Source of the DNA: Gonium pectorale
Taxonomy: Eukaryota > Chlorophyta > Chlorophyceae > Chlamydomonadales > Volvocaceae
DNA: 64,000 bases
NCBI GenBank assembly: GCA_001584585.1
Contig: LSYV01000020.1
Location: forward strand, 849,194-913,193
Direction of reading: 5' to 3'
In this document: positions 45,401-57,247 of the stretch, piece after piece
How positions within the stretch are numbered: position 1 is the stretch's first letter
How the letters are laid out: each line of letters starts with the position of its first letter
Translations under genes and position numbers: made by a program
Notes under the pieces: model-generated
The model's input: the letters and a program-made list of their open reading frames with translations, nothing else
What the model was told of the DNA's origin: nothing
Databases searched by the model: none

Positions 45401-48400
45401 AGCGAGGGAAGCTTGTTGCTGCTGTTGCCGTCCTGAGTGGACACAAACACGTGGCCCAGCAGGCGCCCAAACTCCAGCATGTCCTGCGCCTGGCTTGGGA
45501 CGTACGGCACGAACGGCATGTACGGCGTAGCCGCCCCCGCCCCGGACGACACCGGCAGCCCGGCGAGGTCGTTGCCGGCGCGAAGGCTAGGCCGCTCGAT
45601 GTCTGGCATGCCCCCGGCCGTCGCCGGGTCGCACTCGGCACCCCCGCCATCCACCAGCACCACATGCGGCGGCTTGGCCTGCGTGCGCTGCGGAGAGCGC
45701 ATGTGGCTGACGTTCACGAGCTGCGCTAAACCCCCGCCGCCGCTGGTGGAAACGCAGCGGCTGCGGCCGCTGCGCGCCGGCGGAGGCGGCACCACCGGCA
45801 CCGATGGCGCCGCCCACGCCGCCCCGGTGCCGGCGCCATACCCTGAGTCGGTGGCGCCCGTTGCAGCGGGGAAAGCGGAGGCTGCCGCGGCGGCCGGGTC
45901 GAGGCTGGTGATGCGCAGGAAGATGTGGGGGTTGAAGTTCTTGTCGAGCAGCACCCGCTGGGCGTTGAGCGGCCCCGCGCATACGGGCGGCTCCTGCGCA
46001 CGTGGGGGAAAGAGGGGCGCGATTGATGGCACAGGGCAACGACCGCGGATTGCACGTACTGCCACAGGCGCTTGCAGATGTTCTTAGAAGGCAGCGAGTC
46101 GGGAAGAACGGCGAGACGACAGCTCCGCTGACAAAGGAGGGCTGCCTCCATTGCACACGACAGGCCGGGCCGCCCCCTACGCGATGGCCCCGCTCCCACC
46201 CAGTCCTCCTGCCCTCCGGGCAAGTGAGAGGCAACCCTGTTGGCCTTCAAATCCCCAGACCCGCCGCCCTGGGCTGACCTGCGCGTGTAGGTAGGCCAGG
46301 CCCTCGGCGACCCCCTCCATGATCGACGCCTTGGTCAGCAGCGGCAGGGGCACTGTCTCGTTGTCCAGGATATTGGCAAGGTTGCCCAGCTCGTACCACT
46401 GGGGTGGGGTGGGATGGCGTGGTGTGCACGGAGGCGGGGAGTGGCAGGGAGGGGGGCGGGCGGGAACGGGGGCGGAGGCGGAGGCGAAGGCGGGGACGCC
46501 CAAGATCGGCTAGAGACACGAGCCGGCAGCAGCGCGCGCCCCGTAAGCGCATGGCCCCAGTGTAGCCAGGGCCATTTAGATCGCCGAAAGGCTGCGGGCC
46601 GTTTGCCCGGAGGTGGAGGAGCCGCCCGGGCTCGCAGCCAAGCCATTGCTGTTACTCGATGCACTCCTTGCCAGCGTTGTCCACGTATTGCATCATGCTG
46701 ACCACTCCTCAAACCCCGCCCGCCTACCCACCTGGCGCACGATGACGGGCACGGGGGCACCGTTGTCCGTCAGCCCCGGCCACTCCCACACGATGCCGAT
46801 GACGGGGCAGATGGCAGGGTGGCGCATGCGCAGCAGGCGCCACACCAGCACTGCGAGGGACAGGAAGCGGCCGCAGCAAGTGGAGACACGACCGGACCGC
46901 AGACAACACAGTACATCGACACGGGTGGGCGGTGCCCCTGGGCGGACCGCCCCTGCGGCTTCCAAAGGCGGCTGCACAACGCATAGTGGCTTGGCCGATG
47001 GCCCTCTCGCTTTTCCCTCCCTGCCCCACGAGGCTCCGTTTTGCCCGGTGCCCCACGCCGTTGCACTTCCGTTCCGGTGCGACCCGCGGTGCAGCCCTTG
47101 TACCCGCCGCCGCGACGCACCCATCCGCGGCCTGGCCCTCCCTGCGTGAATGATTGCACGCGAGCGGCACGCACCCGAAATTTGCCGCCGGCTGCGCTTG
47201 ATGGGCGACAAGGCCAGGGAGGCCTGCGACTTCCCCGAGCGGGGGGTCATCGAGGCATCCAGCGGCTCGGAGGACCGCCGCGTGAAGAGGTCCCGCAAAG
47301 ACGGCCGCATTTGGGGCGCAATGCAGCTGTGGGGCAGCGGTAACGGTACGGCGTGCTTGCTTTGGAGACCGACTGGAGAAGGCAGTAGGGGGTGCATCGT
47401 TAGGCTCCTGGCGGTCCGTGGCAGGAGGCTGTTGCACATGGGGGGCTCCAGGGAGTAGCCTGCACACAGCCATTGCGAAGCGAGTCCCTGTCCCCAGACC
47501 AGACGTAGCAAGTAGCGGTCTCACCTCTCGTCAATGGGCACGGCCCCGTTAGCATTTCCCTGCGAGGATGGGGTGGTAACCTCCATGATGAGGATGGCGC
47601 TCTAGCGCAACGCAAGGCAGGTACGTCAATAAGTCCATCAAGAGTCGGTCAGTTCGGCCCAACTCGGCCCGCCCCATCACCTCCGCATTACTCCCAGCCA
47701 CCAGCGGCGCCTGCCCTGTTTCGGGGGCGCCAACGCGGCCCTTGCTCGCCCACGCTCCGTTTTCCACTGCTAACCGGCGCTCTAGCTCCCAGCGCCCCGT
47801 ACATTCCCTACCCCTTTCAGCCCATGCTTTCACGCGCCGCGTTGTGCCCCGCGCTGCGCCCTGCCCTGCTCTCTTACCGCCTCGAGGTTGAACCGCGATC
47901 GCTGATGCTGCAGCGCTGCGGGCAAAGGCGAGGGCGCCTTGCTCCCCGGCCCCATCCAAGAGGTCACCGCTCCCGGCATCAGCGGCGCCAGCAGCTCGGC
48001 CGCTACCTCCAGCTTCACGCGGGTGCCTCGGTAGGTGCCCTCGCCCGCCTCGAAGGTGCCATCTGGCTGGCGGAACGGGGGCAAGTCCACCTGTGGCGGG
48101 CCGCGGGGCGGTTCTGGGAGACTTGAAAGGGCAGGGGCGAGGGAGGGAGGGAGGGCCGAGGCCGGGAACGGACGGGAGAGCGAGCCGAATGGAGTGCCGC
48201 GCACGGTGCGCTGCCGGGGGTAAACAGCGGTAAGGTCGTACATGTGTGACGTCAGCGGCACTCGTCTGAGGTGCGCCTCCGGGGCCTCAGCGGTCAAGTT
48301 TTCAAAATCCAACGGTTGCGCTGCCCACCAAAAACGCCTGCCTGCCCTCTTGCACCGCCCCTGCCGTCGTACGACTGCCCTCCTCGATCGGCGGCGAGGC

Positions 48401-51400
48401 TCGGCCTCCCGCCAGGGCCCGGGCTGCAAGCTCGCAATACGATCTCAAGTACGCCATCATGTACCCCCGCACCCCAATACGGCACACGCGGAACAACCCG
48501 TATCTCATGCACACAATCCACATCCCTGCGTCGTGGGCGGCCAAGGCCGGCCGCACCAGGGATCCCTCACGGGCGCACGGACGCACCTGTATGTCCACTG
48601 CCTTTACCTCCACCTCGAGCGCGTGCCAGTTGAGGCGCGGGCGCAGCCAGCGGTGTGCCAGCACCATCGCCAGCCCCAGGCAGGCGGCGGCCAGGCAGCA
48701 GGCGAGCGTGATGATAACGATACCTGCGGCGCTGCCGGCCCAGGCGCCGCGTGGAGATTGCGGCGCGGGTATGGGCAGCACCAGGCGCGCCTCCGCCAGG
48801 TCCAGTGGGACCACCACCTGTAGTCGATCGCCCATCACCTGCGGTGAGGAGATGGGCGTGGGAGGGAGGCGAAGGGCGTGGGCGTGTGTGCGGGGTCTAT
48901 GGGGCGCCGCCAGCTGGGGCGCCCAAACCTTATCCGGACCTGGGCCATATGAGCTGTTGCGTTGTGCGAATGACAGCAGCCCATTGCGCAAATGACGACA
49001 GCCCAGCACTGCCCGCAGCATCCCACACAGTCCCCTCACCCGGCTTCCCAACCTTCCCCGCCACATACCTGCGCCACGATCGTGGGGTGGTAGATGTTCT
49101 GCCTGTAGGCATTGAACCCCACGGGCCCGAAGAAGGTGTCCAGCCGGATCAGCGCCAGCACATCGCGCAGCAGCTCCTGCCCCGTCTCGGAGCGGAACAG
49201 GATGTTGCGCGACTGCCCGGCGCACGCCAGCACGCCCGCCTGCCACATGAAGGCATCGCCCGGATCCGCCCCCGCCGGGAGGCTCACGTTGCACAGACTG
49301 ACGGCTTGCGTCAGCGCCGTCTTCAGCACGTGGCCGGTGGCGGCGGCGGCGGCGGCGAAGTACGAGGGCTCGAGGCTGGTGGCCGCCTGAAAGGCGGCCG
49401 CGAACTCTTCCGCAGTGCCAAACGCAGGGTCGGCGAACGGCAGGCTGCGCGACCACTGCATGGTGGTCAGGGCGAACTCGGCCGCTTCGCCCTGGGGCCA
49501 GGCAGGGGCGGTGCGGGTAAGGGGCAGAATCGGGGGGAGGGGCTCGAAAACGTATAGTCGATGAGGATGGGCTGGCATCCAGCAGCATTCTCCCGTGGCA
49601 GGCGGGGGCGTGTATTCACACAATGGCGCATGGACATGCCCCACAATCAAACGGAGCGTTACGCATACGCGTGGGGTAGAGCCGGGATTATGTGGACAAG
49701 CGCGTGGCCACAGAACCACCATTGACGGCATCGGGTAAACCAAAGGCCCTGGGGACCTGGACCTTCCTAAGACGGGGCCCTGCCAGCGTTTGACCAACAT
49801 CACCAGCACCAAGGCGACCACCACGAGTTGCTACGTCTCCCTCCCCAGCCCCTTTGACCGGACTCCACAGATCTTGCCAAGCGCCTCGCGCATTGGCGTG
49901 CACATCACCGGCTCGATGCACCACCCTCCCGGCTGCACCAACCCACCAGGTGCTCCCGCAGCTCTGTCACGTTGCCATAGGAAACCAGCCACAGGGCCGA
50001 CAGCCGGTGGCCCATGTCCGCCAGCCGCCGCACCAGCTGCGCCGAGGCGGCCGGCTCGTCGCAAGCCAGCAGCGCGTCGGCGCCCGCCTTGTGGACGCGA
50101 GAGGCTGCGACCGTGCCACAGCGATGGCGGCCAGGAGGGAAGCGTCGGAGAGGGAAGGTTTAGGGCAGGGAAGGGGCGGCGGACAAGGGGCGCAGGTTAC
50201 TCTGTCTCTGCGAAATGCTTTTTCGCGTCGCCTCACGGAGCCGTGCCGATAAGAAGGCTGTGTTGCAGTGACAGAAGAGCATGGTCGGGACGGGATGGGG
50301 CGGGATCAGAAGTGGAGATTGAATTGGCTTCGCTCGCTCCAGCAGCGGCAGTAGCAGTAAATTGGCGGGCCCCGGGAGGGCCCGCCACGCTGCCGCACAG
50401 CCGCGCCGTTTCGACGCCGGTGCGTACGTCGCGGCACCATTAGCACCGCCCATCCCGCCCACGGTGACCATCCCGGGAGCCCTCGTGGCCGCCTCACCCA
50501 AACTCCGTGCCGCGCCGCCCTGCCGGGAACACGGCGGCCCGTCCCGTCCCGCGCCCTCCCGCCGCAACGGCCACCAGCCCCCTCACCCGCATCGTCCCAG
50601 AAACCCGCCGTCGCCGCCTCCGCAGCCGTGTAGTTTATCACCGCCACCACCCCAAAGCCGGGGCGCAGCTTGGCCAGCGTGGGCACCTGCCGCACGGCGC
50701 CGGCGCATAGCTGCAGGTGCAGCGCTGAGTTGCTGGTGCCCACCACCGCCAGCCGGTTGATGCCGCTGAACGCCATCGTCCGCACCAGGGTGTCAGTGTA
50801 GGTGGAGGCTGGGGAGAAGAGCCCAAACACCAGCGGCAGGTCCAGCACGTACACCGAGTCCCGGGCCGTGCAGCAATGGAGGAGGATGCGCGACGCGGCG
50901 TCGGACTGCAGCGCGTCCTCCATCGCGTTGATGCCGTTGCCGCCCAGCAGCACATGAACGGGTAGGTGGCCCGGGTCGCCCGTGACAGGATCTGTGGTGG
51001 CCACGGGGAAGGTGAAGGGGCGGGGAAGGGGCATCACGCAGCACTGAAGGGAGAGGGGGGGGTTACAAGCGCCGATTATGGAGCTCCGCAGGGCCAGGCG
51101 GCAAGCGGCTCAGCTACCCAGAGGTGGAGGGTACCTGGGGAAGATCCCTGTGTGAGGGAGGTCATGGCGCGCGCCCGGTCGGGCTCGGTGCAGTTGTGGG
51201 TCACCAGACGGTACTGCATGCGTAGCCGGAAGCGGGCGCCCGTGGCGTCGAGCAGCTCAGCAGGGGGCTGGCGGGACAGCCAGTCGAAGAAGTATGAGTA
51301 ACCGAGGGCTGTCTGGTGGAAGAGGGGCGCGCAGGGGCCTGAAGGAGGGGAGTGGGCAGGACGGACCAGGGAAAATGTGGTCGATACTGGGGCAGGAGTT

Positions 51401-51672
51401 GAGGAGGAAGGCGGGCAGTCCTCAAGCGGGTGGGAGAGAAGGATCACGGCAACGGAGGGCGATTAGTTTGACGGCGCGAAGCGCTTGCGACTGGCTGCAG
51501 CTGCCGCGGGCCAACGGACGAGATGTGGGGAAAACGAGGGGGGACGCGGGGTGTTCCACCTACCCTCGGAGCCAATGGACGCGCCGACGCGAACGACCAG
51601 CTCTGTGGGGCTGGCGGCTGCGCGGCATAAAATGCAGAGCAACAGGAGCGGCGCCCAGCCACGCGGCGACAT
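42479..51672 (-). CDS. Receptor-type guanylyl cyclase (ectodomain, TM, pseudokinase, cyclase)
   Basis: Eighteen exons: 51672-51564, 51308-51118, 51043-50587, 50104-49947, 49491-49069, 48838-48587, 48090-47878, 47601-47525, 47326-47175, 46850-46732, 46398-46279, 45993-44774, 44550-44502, 44120-44043, 43777-43667, 43438-43195, 43010-42872 and 42593-42479. They give 1,408 residues in phase. It starts with a signal peptide (GWAPLLLLCILCRAAAS). A periplasmic-binding-like ectodomain follows to about 475 (HVLLGGNG, ALWLVSYGNVTELREHL). One membrane helix lies at about 484-507. A kinase-like domain (about 540-1030) lacks the catalytic residues: HGDLKSSN is replaced by AGPLNAQR, and DFG by LRI. The class III cyclase domain is at 1180-1372: metal Asp in FFSDI and VGDAY, Asn/Arg in VNTAARME. 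Glu1245 (VETVGDAY) with Cys1319 (FCLFGD) is the pair that selects GTP. The last exon holds the usual end (LETFWLEEKQ). It probably makes cGMP in response to an external ligand. Exon 2's donor is the least certain junction. Confidence 0.85.
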
Positions 51673-52623
51673 TGGGTGGTGGCTCCAGCCAACTTTGCAG
51701 CTGGTTCCAGCTACTTCGCCGCCTTCCACGAATCAATTTGCATGGTTTTTAAGCGTACTTAGGAGGGTAGCTTCTGGCTGAAATGCCATAGGAGGTCTTT
51801 CGAGTTAGGTTGACGACTATACAGCCGAAGCCATGAGAGGCTTGAGACTGGCCTATTAAGCATCATGAAATGCTAGGGCACCAAGTTGTCTACAGGCGGA
51901 TTGAGCACACGCAGCTGAGCGTCCAGACTTCTTATGTGGTTTGCACAAATTCATCTAGGCCGCTTATGTGCGAAGCTTGATTGTTCTTGCCACACCCCAC
52001 ACGCTACGCCATAGCAAACGCGTCATCAGCACGTATTGCCGTGTTTTCGGTTATCAAGTCGTGTCAGACGGTTCGTCTCTTCGTCGGGCCTCTACCTACT
52101 ACTGGATTCAATACGTATGGGAATTATTGTCTTTGCGATTTCAGGCGCTTCATGTGTGAAGCCAAACAGCACCAGAGCACGCTCATGAGGGGACACGGGG
52201 CACGGGTAGACGGGTAGAATGGTAGACGATGTGGCCCAGATGAATTGAGACGTGGACGCCGCCTCCCGTTACCCTCAGCGCTCCGACCAGGCGGCACGAG
52301 GCGGCAGGGCAAGTCGAACGGCAATCCTAAAAAGCCAGGTTGCGGGTTCTGAGCCCTACGGCTAACCAGAATTCTTAAGGGTGTTTTCCCCTCTCTGCTA
52401 TGGCCACTGCTATGGCGGGTCGGGAGCCAATCGGCTCGTGTGGCCTGCAACCCCTCTCTGGGGGAGCCTGTAATCTGTAATCTGTATATACGGCGCAAAG
52501 CCTACGCCGGTACGTTCCTGGGCTGGCTAAGCAGAGGATACGCCGGCAGGCACCTCTGATGCAGGTGCACACACTTCCGGGCTAACATCACCCCTTCGAC
52601 TGCCTCTGGAGCTGGGTCCTACA

Positions 52624-52665
52624 ACGACACCATCATTTTCGCTCTTACGCTCGTCGTATGCGTTT
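52624..52665 (-). repeat. Dispersed 42-bp repeat, copy 1
   Basis: Read on the - strand this is about 88 percent identical over 42 bases to the + strand sequence at 59119-59160 in a TBCD intron. The shared core is ACGCATACGACGAGCGTAAG. Confidence 0.85.
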
Positions 52666-52667
52666 GT

Positions 52668-53263
52668 GGGCGGAGCCCCCGCCGCGAAGCGGCTTTGGGG
52701 GGCCGGAGCCCCCTGGGATTGGTATGGTCCGTCCGTCTGCACCAAACTCCATCCTACGCATAATCAATTAGTGCAGTCTCGTATTAATAGTATTCCTTAT
52801 ATGTTTGTAGAATTTCATGGCCGTTGGTTAGCATTTGACGATGGTCAACGCGTCCATTGGCTGGTCAGCTTGGGAAAGCTGCCTCACCCAAACAACACCA
52901 ACTGCACCGAAAAAAGCCATGATCATACCGTGAGATATGCACATACCACTGCTAGACGCCCGGTCTCTGAGTTCCTTGCTGGCGCTCACAGTCCTCGCAA
53001 CCATGTCAACCATGGACACGGTCACGACTCAACCCGCCACAAGCCAAGCGGGGCTTCTCTAATGAACCTTGGTGCCCGCTTGCAGACAAACACTAGGGTT
53101 CATGACGGGTTGACACGATTATGCCTCTCTGTCTCGCTCCCCTACCCCTTATTAGGGCCATAGGGCGGGTGCGTGCGGGCTGCCCATGCATCCGTTGCGG
53201 TACACATATACGTTCCACCCTTTATGACCTAAATCCCCGGTACGGTCTCACGGGGCTCCGCCC
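52668..53263. mobile_element. Possible non-autonomous element bounded by GGGCGGAGCCCC inverted repeats
   Basis: GGGCGGAGCCCC at 52668-52679 and its exact inverse complement GGGGCTCCGCCC at 53252-53263 enclose about 570 bases. Inside are two GC hairpins (GCCGC-GAA-GCGGC at 52681-52693, and one around 52697-52713), then AT-richer DNA. No target-site duplication is evident, and 12 bp may be chance or a common organellar-type palindrome, so the call is weak. Confidence 0.25.
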
Positions 53264-55166
53264 TTTTCCATGCTTCAAGGAAGCTTTTCCCCTACTTGTC
53301 CTTTTCAACACTTCCGGGGAGACAGCTCAATAAGAACGATGCGCCAGTGCGCAACCCAAGCGCATACACACATAAACGGAGGGCGTAGTAACTGAAGGCA
53401 CTTCTCGGTAAAAAGCACACGTAAGCAAGGTCTTGAAACCAGCATCATCCGGAGGGGCACGTACAAGAACCGTGTCGCATCTCCAACGCCATCCTACGCC
53501 GCGGCGGGCTGGGCACACGACCGGTCTGGTAATAGCCATTAACCGCTGAGCGCCGTCGGACCGGTGGCCATGACAACAACACTGCCGAGCAACTCCGGCA
53601 ACTAGCAGTCCATCAGGTTTAGTCCAACAAACCGGGTAAGCTGGTACGCCGTTCATTTGGGCGGGGGGCGGGAGGAACGTCACCTGACTTGCTTACCCGC
53701 CCGCCCTACTGGAAAAGTCGCGCCTTCGGGTGTGTATGACCGTCGAGACGAGCTTTCTTCGCAGACTTTTCTCTTTGTTCCTAGACACACGCACGTCTGT
53801 GCACACCTGGGTTGAATGGGCATGTTCCGTGCATGGCAGCGGGTAAAAGCAGCCAATGACCGGAGCGGGCTAGGGCGCCCATCTGCCGCTCCCGGAGGCG
53901 CGTGCCCACCTGCGTGCACTGTTGCTGCCGCGTCGGCGGCGGAGCTGCGACGCTGAAGGGCGGCACGGCAGCGGATGCGACGGACGGCTCCATGTCCGCC
54001 TGGGCAGGCTGCGCAGCTCACCCAGAGTTTCGTATTCGTTTGATGTACATGTTCGTTTCACGGTCATCAGACACGTGTGTATATGCGTGTGTTGTCCGGT
54101 GTACGGCGCTGTTGTGATTGTCGTGCAGATTCCAGTTTGGCACACTTCCCGCTCTCGATGATGGTTTTCCCGCTTTGGCATTGAGTCCCGAGGTGCCCGG
54201 TGAGTGAACCAGCGCCCGGTTTCTGCCCAACTCAGGTCAGTGGGGTACCATTCCTGCCTGCGTTTTGGGCGCTCCCGCCTGTTACATACCTAGTAGGCTT
54301 GGCTGTTGCCCCGACTGACTCATGTGCAGCTACAAATTCTGGATTGTGGACACGTGTGGACCGCGGACTGGGGTCGGACAGGGCTGGGTGGGCATAGGCT
54401 TCATTGGATGGACACAAGCCACAGATCCTGGTACCTTACATCCCACGCCATGGAATGCTGGCTCCCGACGAGAGACCGTGTGTGGCCTTCTTGCAAACCC
54501 GTGTGTGGGTATTTGCACAAAATGTCGCATGCCCCTCGCGGCACATGCCACTTTAACAAGCCCTCTTCTCTGGCGCTATCGCATAGGTCAGCGAGAACGG
54601 CGCTGATTCGCGCCACCCGAAAATCAATGTAGGTCAGCGCAGTCAAACGCGGTCATGACGTCAGTGAGCGCATATACGCGCATCCCACGCATAGGAGTCG
54701 CAAGCCAAGACGGTACGTGTTAAACACGAATGCAGTTCATCAGTACTGTCAAGATGGGCCGAGTCGCGCTGATCGGTGCCCGCAATGGAAAGCAGTGCAT
54801 ACAAAAAAAGAATGTGCAGAGACCGCCAGCTTGACAGGGGGCACTGAGCAGTGCGCAAGGCCGTTGTGCCCAGACCACCGCACCGCACACCACGCCGCAC
54901 AGTTACGCAGCCTCGCACAGCCGCACACGCACTCCTGCAGTCCACGGCGGCTGCGGCAACAGTATTCCTGTGCCGCCAGTGGTGGCTTCCTACCCTCTCA
55001 GTTCAATCCCCAGATAAGCGCCAGGCGCTGCTGCAGCACCGCAGCCCCCTCCCCGCCGCCGCTCTCTTAACTAGGCAAGCACACCGGCGGCAACCCGGCC
55101 AGTGCCCGCTCCTCTCGTGGAAGCCCCCGAGTGGGTTCCGCCAGCACCATGCTCACCGCCACGCAA

Positions 55167-56497
55167 TTAGTGCTGAGGGGGGTAGAAGGCCTTCCACCAC
55201 CCTGAAGACGAGAGCGGAAGGGTCGCCGAGGGAGCAATTAGTCAGAACGTGCTGAACTGAACGACCTCCCCAGGACAGGGAGACAAGGGCGCTTCAAGCG
55301 AGCAGGGTATCTGAGCATGCAGCCACGCATGCAGGGCATGTACGGGCTGCCCTACAGCGTTGTCCCTACACTTGCACTACCTGACATGCTCAAGCCCTAG
55401 CTCCGTTTGAAGTCATGCCCTTTACAACTGTCCACGACATCCTCCACGATAGATCATCTGCATCTCCAGATCTCCTATTATCCGTTGCCTGTTACCCTGC
55501 GGCCCACTGACTCACCAGGGGTGTAGCGGGCATAGGGCGCAGTCCACTTGGCGGGGGCCGGGAAATCCGGGACCTCACCGCCGGCGGCCAGCACCTCGGC
55601 ATCGCTCAGGTCCTTGAGGTCGATCTTCAGCACGCGGTCAATGCGGAGCTTCATGAACCTACAGGGAAAAGGCCACGGGGAGCAGTGGGGGGAGATTCAG
55701 CACGGCCAGTGTGCGCATACGCGCCGCACGCAAGCAGTCCGAGGCAAGGAGCCAGAGCGAGGTGGATCCCGAGGACAGGCGCCAATCAGTCCCATAACGA
55801 AAGCGGATGAACCCATTGAGAGGACACCGACCAAAAGGAATGGGGCTGGCCTGGGTAACGTCGGGAAGGGGCGACACGCCGGGTGCGATCCTAGATCTAC
55901 GAGTGTCCAAGCAATGCATACAATATCTGCTACAGAAAGAACTAGGTAGATCTAGAAGGGCAGCCCAGGCGCGAAATGGGCCGACAAACCATGACCTGAG
56001 AGCGTGACAACCGGATCTTCGCCCCAAAACGCGAACACAGCAGCACAATACACTCACGTAATCCAGGTCTTGTCAGTGGAGACCAGCGCGACGCAGGGGC
56101 GCTTGACCTGCTTGCCCAGCTCAGGGAACTTAGCGTCCAGCCACTTGGGATCCGCCACAAGGTAGAAGTCAGTATCGCGGTTCTGCTCCTTGTAGAAGCG
56201 GACGCGCTCACGGAGCTGCTCAGCAATCGACTCGTTCTGGGGATCGTTGAAGAAGAAGTCGCTGTTGCACACCAGAGCCGACCACTCCTGCGTATCCATG
56301 TAGGGTTAAGCGAATTGGAAGTGAAAGGCAGGGACACGGCTTCGATGACTCGCCTTGGTGGCCTTCGGCGCCTCCGCGGTGGCAGCGCGCGAGGCAACGT
56401 TGCGCGACGACACCGGGCGAACTGCGGTGAACGCGCGAGCAGCGGGGCGGCGGCTCACGGCCGAGCCGGAGGTAGCGGGGGTCATGCGCAGAGCCAT
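55167..56497 (-). CDS. YCF54: Ycf54-like protein, Mg-protoporphyrin IX monomethyl ester cyclase accessory factor
   Basis: Four exons (56497-56354, 56287-56058, 55658-55516, 55201-55167) give 183 residues. Ycf54 (LCAA) supports assembly and activity of the aerobic cyclase that forms the fifth ring of chlorophyll, in the chloroplast. Residues 1-48 are a typical plastid transit peptide: Ala/Ser/Arg-rich, no acidic residues until its end. The conserved body follows: NESIAEQLRERVRFYKEQNR, DFYLVADPKWLDAKFPELGK, RPCVALVSTDKTWITFMKLR. The C-terminus, KWTAPYARYTPGWWKAFYPP, matches the plant ending and justifies the 35-nt last exon. The first intron is only 66 bases and appears to use a GC donor (AAG|GCGAGT), because no GT donor keeps the frame. 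In many algae and cyanobacteria this gene is plastid- or chromosome-borne; here it is nuclear and spliced. Confidence 0.92.
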
Positions 56498-57247
56498 TTC
56501 GCAAAGTGCAGGCACCTTAGTACAACTAACGTGTAAGTATCGGCTCAAGGCGAATACATGAAAGGTCGCTGAGCGGCATTAAGTAGTTAATCGAGATTAA
56601 CTGATTCCTCGCTCCAAAATCTGCAGTTGTACCCGGTACAGTTGGTACATTACAGGCGAATGGTACGCTCCGGTGTGCACGTACGCCCTACACTCGCAGT
56701 GTAGAAGGGGCATACCCAAAAATGTCCCGTTGTCCCCAGTGAAGGCCTTGTCGCTCGATGAACACGCCGCCACCTTCAGCGGCGTACCCGGACGCCTTAC
56801 TGGGCCTCGGTGCAGAAGTAAAGGACTATGCAACGCCTTAGCCATCCCCGAGGACTCGCGCCCCTTGTCGCTTCGTCTTCGCCTCGGGGATACAAGCGCA
56901 CTGATGATGCGCACAACCATTACGCCAAGATGCAATCCCCTGTTCTTATGATCGCCAAGTTCAGCCTCAGCTCCTAGCCTGACCTCCCAAAAAGGCGACG
57001 GAACATGCGCCCTAGCACATGTCCAACACCCGCCATCCGCCCAACGACAAACGATTCCAGGCGTTTAGACTCGCCAGCTCGACAAGCCATACGCCACAAC
57101 CTCCCAGGCCCTCTTGGCCTCGTCCCCCTAGGGTCCTCGTAGCACCTGCCCCAGCCCACGCGCGCCGCTTCACTCACGCTACTTGCATTATCCACAATCT
57201 CCTTCATACCCAAATCCTCCCACTAGTTACCCCGTGGTACTCTTCCA
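56498..57247. other. Ycf54 promoter and TBCD 3' UTR
   Basis: A 750-base spacer between two - strand genes. It holds a TGTAA signal on the - strand for the upstream gene, and presumably the Ycf54 promoter between about 56500 and 56640. No gene is seen. Confidence 0.6.
56650..56654 (-). terminator. Probable TBCD poly(A) signal (TGTAA on -)
   Basis: TTACA on + reads TGTAA on -, about 595 bases past the TBCD stop and about 150 bases before the Ycf54 start codon. Confidence 0.45.

Larger units (their letters stand above)
51673..55166. other. Long intergenic region with repeats
   Basis: Holds the cyclase promoter on its left and probably the Ycf54 3' UTR on its right. No gene is supported. Contents: a 42-bp copy of a dispersed repeat (52624-52665), GGGCGGAGCCCC inverted repeats at 52668 and 53252 bounding about 600 bases, small hairpins at 52681-52715, and a TGTAATC tandem at 52469-52485. 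The 52.74-52.86 kb part is AT-rich for this genome. A - strand TGTAA (TTACA at 54436-54440) may end the Ycf54 transcript. Confidence 0.5.

Noticed and set aside
51673..51729. Longer N-terminus of the receptor cyclase
   Set aside because: The extension begins with GTG and would put a charged stretch before the signal peptide; the ATG at 51672 gives a normal secretory signal.
55000..55015. Sequence resembling a tRNA B box (AGTTCAATCCCC)
   Set aside because: No A box, acceptor stem or cloverleaf could be built around it. No tRNA or rRNA gene was found in the window.
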